Below, piece after piece: positions 12,700 to 15,507 of a stretch of 15,507 nt of DNA. The notes under the pieces are model-generated. The model had not been told where the DNA came from. It saw only the letters and a program-made list of their open reading frames with translations, and did no database searches. The stretch covers positions 1 to 15,507 of the forward strand of contig JAEZZM010000010.1 of NCBI GenBank assembly GCA_023418575.1, read 5' to 3'. Numbering within the stretch: the first letter of the stretch is position 1; each line of letters begins with the position of its first letter. Origin of the DNA: Actinomycetes bacterium. Its GTDB lineage: Bacteria; Actinomycetota; Coriobacteriia; Coriobacteriales; JAEZZM01. Both the position numbers and the translations under genes were made by a program.

Positions 12700-14283
12700 A
12701 TGCTTGATAGGAAGAAAGAGCAAGAACGTGATGAGCTGCATAGAGCTATTTGGGCTATTGCAGATGAATTACGTGGCGCTGTAGACGGTTGGGACTTTAA
12801 AAACTATGTCCTGGGAACCATGTTTTATCGCTATATCTCAGAAAACATAAGCCATTATATTAATCAGGGTGAAATAGAAGCTGGTAGCCCAGATTTTGAT
12901 TATGCTCTCCTCTCTGATGAAGAGGCAGAAGAAGCTCGTGGGGGCTTAGTTGAAGAAAAAGGCTTTTTTATTCTACCTAGCGAGCTTTTTGTCAATATTA
13001 GAAAAAGGTGCAATGAAGATCTTGAATGGGCGCGTGCTCATCTAAATGAGAAGCTTGAGGCAGTGTTTCGCCATATTGAAGAGTCCTCACAGGGCAGTGA
13101 AGCAGAGGGGGATTTTGCAGGTCTTTTTGCTGATTTTGATGTAAATAGTAACAAGTTGGGTTCAACTGTTGCTAAAAGAAATGAGAAGCTTGTTAAGCTT
13201 CTAAATGGTATTGCAGATATGGATCTTGGATCAGTGCAAGATCATGATATAGATGCTTTTGGCGATGCTTATGAGTACCTTATGACCATGTATGCTTCTA
13301 ATGCAGGTAAATCTGGTGGAGAGTTCTTTACTCCTGCGGAGGTCTCAGAGCTCTTAACTCGTTTGGGCACAGTTGGTAAGACCGAGATTAACAAAGTTTA
13401 TGATCCTGCCTGTGGCAGTGGCTCTCTTCTATTAAAGTCCTTAAAGGTACTAGGTAAAGACGCTGTGCGCAATGGCTTTTATGGCCAAGAGATAAATATT
13501 ACTACCTATAACTTATGCCGCATAAATATGTTTTTACATGATGTGGGTTTTGATAAGTTTGATGTTGCCTGTGAGGACACGCTTAGCTCACCTCAGCACT
13601 GGGACGATGAGCCCTTTGAGCTTATTGTTTCAAATCCACCCTACTCAATTAAGTGGGCAGGTTCTGATGATGTAACGCTTATAAATGACCCAAGATTTGC
13701 TCCAGCTGGAGTACTTGCACCAAAAAGTAAGGCTGACCTTGCCTTTGTGATGCACTGTCTCTCTTGGTTGGCTGCAAATGGAAGCGCTGCAATAGTTTGC
13801 TTCCCAGGAATTATGTATCGCGGCGGTGCAGAGAAAAAGATACGCCAATATTTAATAGACAACAACTTTGTTGATTGTGTAATTCAGCTGCCGGCTAATC
13901 TCTTTTTTGGAACCTCTATTGCTACCTGCATCATGGTTCTTAAGAAGAATAAGCCCGATAATACCACACTTTTTATTGATGCAAGCAAAGAGTGCGTAAA
14001 AGTTACCAACAACAATAAGCTGAGTCCTCAAAATATTGAGAAGATTGTAGAAGTTTTCACTAAGCGTGAGGAACTTGACCATATTGTCCATGTAGCTTCA
14101 TATGAGGAGATCAAAGAAAATGACTTTAATCTTTCGGTCTCTACTTATGTAGAAGCAGAAGACACTCGCGAAAAAATAGATATCATAAAGCTCAATGCAG
14201 AGATCAAAGAGATTGTTGCTCGTGAACAGGTATTGCGCGAAGAGATAGACAAGATCATTGCAGAGATTGAAGGTGATCTCTAA
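12700..14283 (+). CDS. hsdM: Type I restriction-modification DNA methyltransferase subunit (type IC-like)
   Basis: The 527-residue HsdM transfers a methyl group from S-adenosylmethionine to adenine N6 and assembles with HsdS as an M2S methylase. The N-terminal HsdM_N domain (about 7-170) begins ELHRAIWAIADELRGAVDGW. The catalytic domain has SAM motif I, DPACGSGS, at 235-242 and catalytic motif IV, NPPY, at 312-315. SGGEFFTPAEVSELL (205-219) is the conserved entry to the domain. The resemblance to EcoR124 HsdM, together with the hsdS partner, places it in the IC group. The start agrees with the family N-terminus, although its ribosome binding site is weak. Its stop codon TAA (14281-14283) shares its last A with the hsdS ATG, indicating translational coupling. 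Confidence 0.95.
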   Translation: MLDRKKEQERDELHRAIWAIADELRGAVDGWDFKNYVLGTMFYRYISENISHYINQGEIEAGSPDFDYALLSDEEAEEARGGLVEEKGFFILPSELFVNIRKRCNEDLEWARAHLNEKLEAVFRHIEESSQGSEAEGDFAGLFADFDVNSNKLGSTVAKRNEKLVKLLNGIADMDLGSVQDHDIDAFGDAYEYLMTMYASNAGKSGGEFFTPAEVSELLTRLGTVGKTEINKVYDPACGSGSLLLKSLKVLGKDAVRNGFYGQEINITTYNLCRINMFLHDVGFDKFDVACEDTLSSPQHWDDEPFELIVSNPPYSIKWAGSDDVTLINDPRFAPAGVLAPKSKADLAFVMHCLSWLAANGSAAIVCFPGIMYRGGAEKKIRQYLIDNNFVDCVIQLPANLFFGTSIATCIMVLKKNKPDNTTLFIDASKECVKVTNNNKLSPQNIEKIVEVFTKREELDHIVHVASYEEIKENDFNLSVSTYVEAEDTREKIDIIKLNAEIKEIVAREQVLREEIDKIIAEIEGDL

Positions 14284-15507
14284 TGAGTAAACTGGATGAT
14301 TTAATTAAAGAGCTTTGTCCTGATGGAGTGGAGTATAAAGCGATAAAGGATGTTTATGTAAGGTTAAAAGGAACACCCATAACTGCAGCAAAAATGAAAG
14401 AGATTGCAAAATCTGAAGGTGATATCAGGGTATTTGCAGGTGGAAAAACTATTATTGATACCTATGAAAACTACATACCTAATGCCAGAATAATAAGAAG
14501 ACCTGCTGTGCTCGTTCAGTCTAGAGGTGTTGTTGATGTTATTTATTATGACAAGCCTTTTACTTTCAAAAATGAAATGTGGGCATATACAGCAGAAACA
14601 CAAACCGAAGTTAAATATCTTTATTATGTTTTGAAGAATAATATCGAGATTTTTAGAAAAGCTGCTATTGGTATGGGATCGCTTCCCCAAATATCACTAG
14701 CAACAACTGAAGAGTTTAGGGTCCCTGTACCTCCACTGGAGGTACAACGTGAAATAGTCCGTATATTGGACTCTTTCACGTTACTTACAGCGGAGCTTAC
14801 AGCGGAGCTTGCAGCTCGCAAGAAGCAGTATGAATATTATAGGGATGTGCTACTGACCTTCGATAAAGACGGTATTTTAAATTGTGTATGGAAACCTTTA
14901 ATTGAAGTATGTGATGTACGAGATGGAACTCATGATTCTCCTAAGAAGAGTACTCAGGGGAAATATTTAGTTACCTCAAAGAATATTAAAAATGGATCGA
15001 TTGATTATAGTGGAGCATATCTGATTAGTGAGGCTGATTTTAAACGAATAAATCAAAGAAGTAAGGTAGATAAATGGGATTTATTGTTTACAATGATCGG
15101 GACCATTGGTGAAGTAGGTTTAATTAGTGACGAACCAAATTTCGCTATAAAGAATATTGGTCTTATTAAGACAGGTGATGAATTGACAGCGCGCTATTTA
15201 AAGCACTACCTTCTTTCTGATAACGCAAAGCGCTATGTGGCTCTTAAAAAGAGTAAGGGTAGCCAGTCTTTTCTTTCTTTAAATAATTTAAGAAATATGC
15301 CGGTTCCAATGCTTGAGAGAAGGGATATGGGGAGACTGGTCGACGTGCTTGATAACTTTGACAAGATTTGCACCGACCTTAACATTGGTCTTCCTGCAGA
15401 AATTGAAGCTAGACAGAAGCAGTACGAATATTATCGTGATGCGTTGTTGATCTATGCAGCCACTGGTAAGATAATTTTCTCACAGACAGACAGACAGACA
15501 GACAGAC
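14283..15507 (+). CDS. hsdS: Type I restriction-modification specificity subunit (3' end outside window)
   Basis: ATG at 14283 opens a frame of at least 408 codons to the window edge with no stop. HsdS sets the DNA target of the methylase and of the full restriction complex. It begins LIKELCPDGVEYKAI, typical of IC subunits. TRD1 spans about 20-155. The central conserved region (156-198) reads REIVRILDSFTLLTAELTAEL, then RKKQYEYYRDVLL. TRD2 runs about 200-345, and the distal conserved region (about 350-390) contains LDNF…ARQKQYEYYRDALL. From memory, EcoR124I HsdS has the same layout and the same TAEL motif. Both recognition halves are complete, so the protein is nearly full length where it meets an ACAG repeat at codon 400. 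No hsdR is visible; it probably lies downstream. Confidence 0.95.
   Translation, partial: MSKLDDLIKELCPDGVEYKAIKDVYVRLKGTPITAAKMKEIAKSEGDIRVFAGGKTIIDTYENYIPNARIIRRPAVLVQSRGVVDVIYYDKPFTFKNEMWAYTAETQTEVKYLYYVLKNNIEIFRKAAIGMGSLPQISLATTEEFRVPVPPLEVQREIVRILDSFTLLTAELTAELAARKKQYEYYRDVLLTFDKDGILNCVWKPLIEVCDVRDGTHDSPKKSTQGKYLVTSKNIKNGSIDYSGAYLISEADFKRINQRSKVDKWDLLFTMIGTIGEVGLISDEPNFAIKNIGLIKTGDELTARYLKHYLLSDNAKRYVALKKSKGSQSFLSLNNLRNMPVPMLERRDMGRLVDVLDNFDKICTDLNIGLPAEIEARQKQYEYYRDALLIYAATGKIIFSQTDRQTDR
14784..14819 (+). repeat. 12-bp tandem repeat encoding TAEL in the hsdS spacer
   Basis: CTTACAGCGGAG occurs twice perfectly in tandem (14784-14795 and 14796-14807), followed by a diverged third unit, CTTGCAGCTCGC. 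The product reads LTAELTAELAAR (168-179), between the two target-recognition halves. In EcoR124I versus EcoR124II, two or three TAEL copies set the spacer length (N6 or N7) of the recognised site. By analogy, this allele has the two-copy form. Confidence 0.92.
14817..14858 (+). repeat. Central copy of the intragenic hsdS conserved repeat
   Basis: The segment encoding ARKKQYEYYRDVLLTF recurs as ARQKQYEYYRDALLIY at 15409-15456, with the DNA largely conserved (AGAAGCAGTA then GAATATTAT in both). The two copies bracket TRD2 and are the usual sites for exchange of recognition domains. Confidence 0.85.
15409..15456 (+). repeat. Distal copy of the intragenic hsdS conserved repeat
   Basis: This partner of the central copy encodes ARQKQYEYYRDALLIY at the end of the second conserved region. 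It lies about 26 bases before the ACAG tract. Confidence 0.85.
15482..15507 (+). repeat. Tetranucleotide (ACAG)n tract in the 3' end of hsdS
   Basis: From 15482 to the last base, the sequence is a perfect period-4 repeat: six full ACAG units plus AC, continuing beyond the window. It reads QTDRQTDR in the hsdS frame from codon 401. Gain or loss of one unit shifts the frame downstream of the tract. The repeat itself has no stop in any plus frame and always encodes a rotation of QTDR, so the outcome depends on the sequence past the edge. Confidence 0.95.

Noticed and set aside
14364..14821. Minus-strand frames within hsdS.
   Set aside because: They oppose the conserved HsdS sequence and are shadows.

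Overview
The window reads as chromosomal DNA from an AT-leaning, probably anaerobic or facultatively anaerobic Gram-negative bacterium. The support is indirect: an LctP lactate permease, a UraA uracil symporter, a hybrid cluster protein with the N-terminal cysteine spacing usual in anaerobes, a YgbA-family gene (a family I associate with Proteobacteria) and an EcoR124-like type IC restriction-modification locus. A gammaproteobacterium, possibly of the Succinivibrionaceae, would fit, but I cannot prove the taxon from this stretch.

Layout. Positions 1-195 hold the Ala/Pro-rich end of an unidentified gene, closed by a strong terminator. A long non-coding leader precedes lctP (814-2463), which has its own terminator. 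uraA (2717-4141), also with a terminator, and a flavodoxin-like gene of the BilS/Flavodoxin_3 type (4394-5002) follow on the same strand. A short GC-rich field of degenerate 15-bp repeats separates these from a 1076-residue minus-strand gene (5124-8354). That protein is unrecognised and carries a hexapeptide tandem repeat, a long Asn/Asp/Ser tract and TPR-like C-terminal helices.

Positions 8655-11710 form a coherent nitrosative-stress block. hcp (hydroxylamine/NO reductase) runs divergently from a Crp/Fnr-family regulator, which is followed tail-to-tail by a ygbA homologue. The hcp-regulator intergenic region holds two concentric inverted repeats that look like an operator or a structured leader. 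The likely logic is an HcpR-type regulator controlling hcp, itself and perhaps ygbA.

Positions 11862-12104 encode a Phd/YefM antitoxin with no toxin beside it. A gene-poor stretch of about 600 bp with a bidirectional terminator and a possible decayed small ORF follows. Then hsdM and hsdS of a type IC restriction-modification system overlap by one base. hsdS carries both known kinds of plasticity signal: a two-copy TAEL (12-bp) spacer repeat between its two target-recognition halves, and an ACAG tetranucleotide tract at its 3' end. That tract runs off the end of the window. This makes hsdS a strong candidate for a phase-variable specificity gene and is the most interesting item here. No hsdR, rRNA, tRNA, CRISPR array or insertion sequence was seen.
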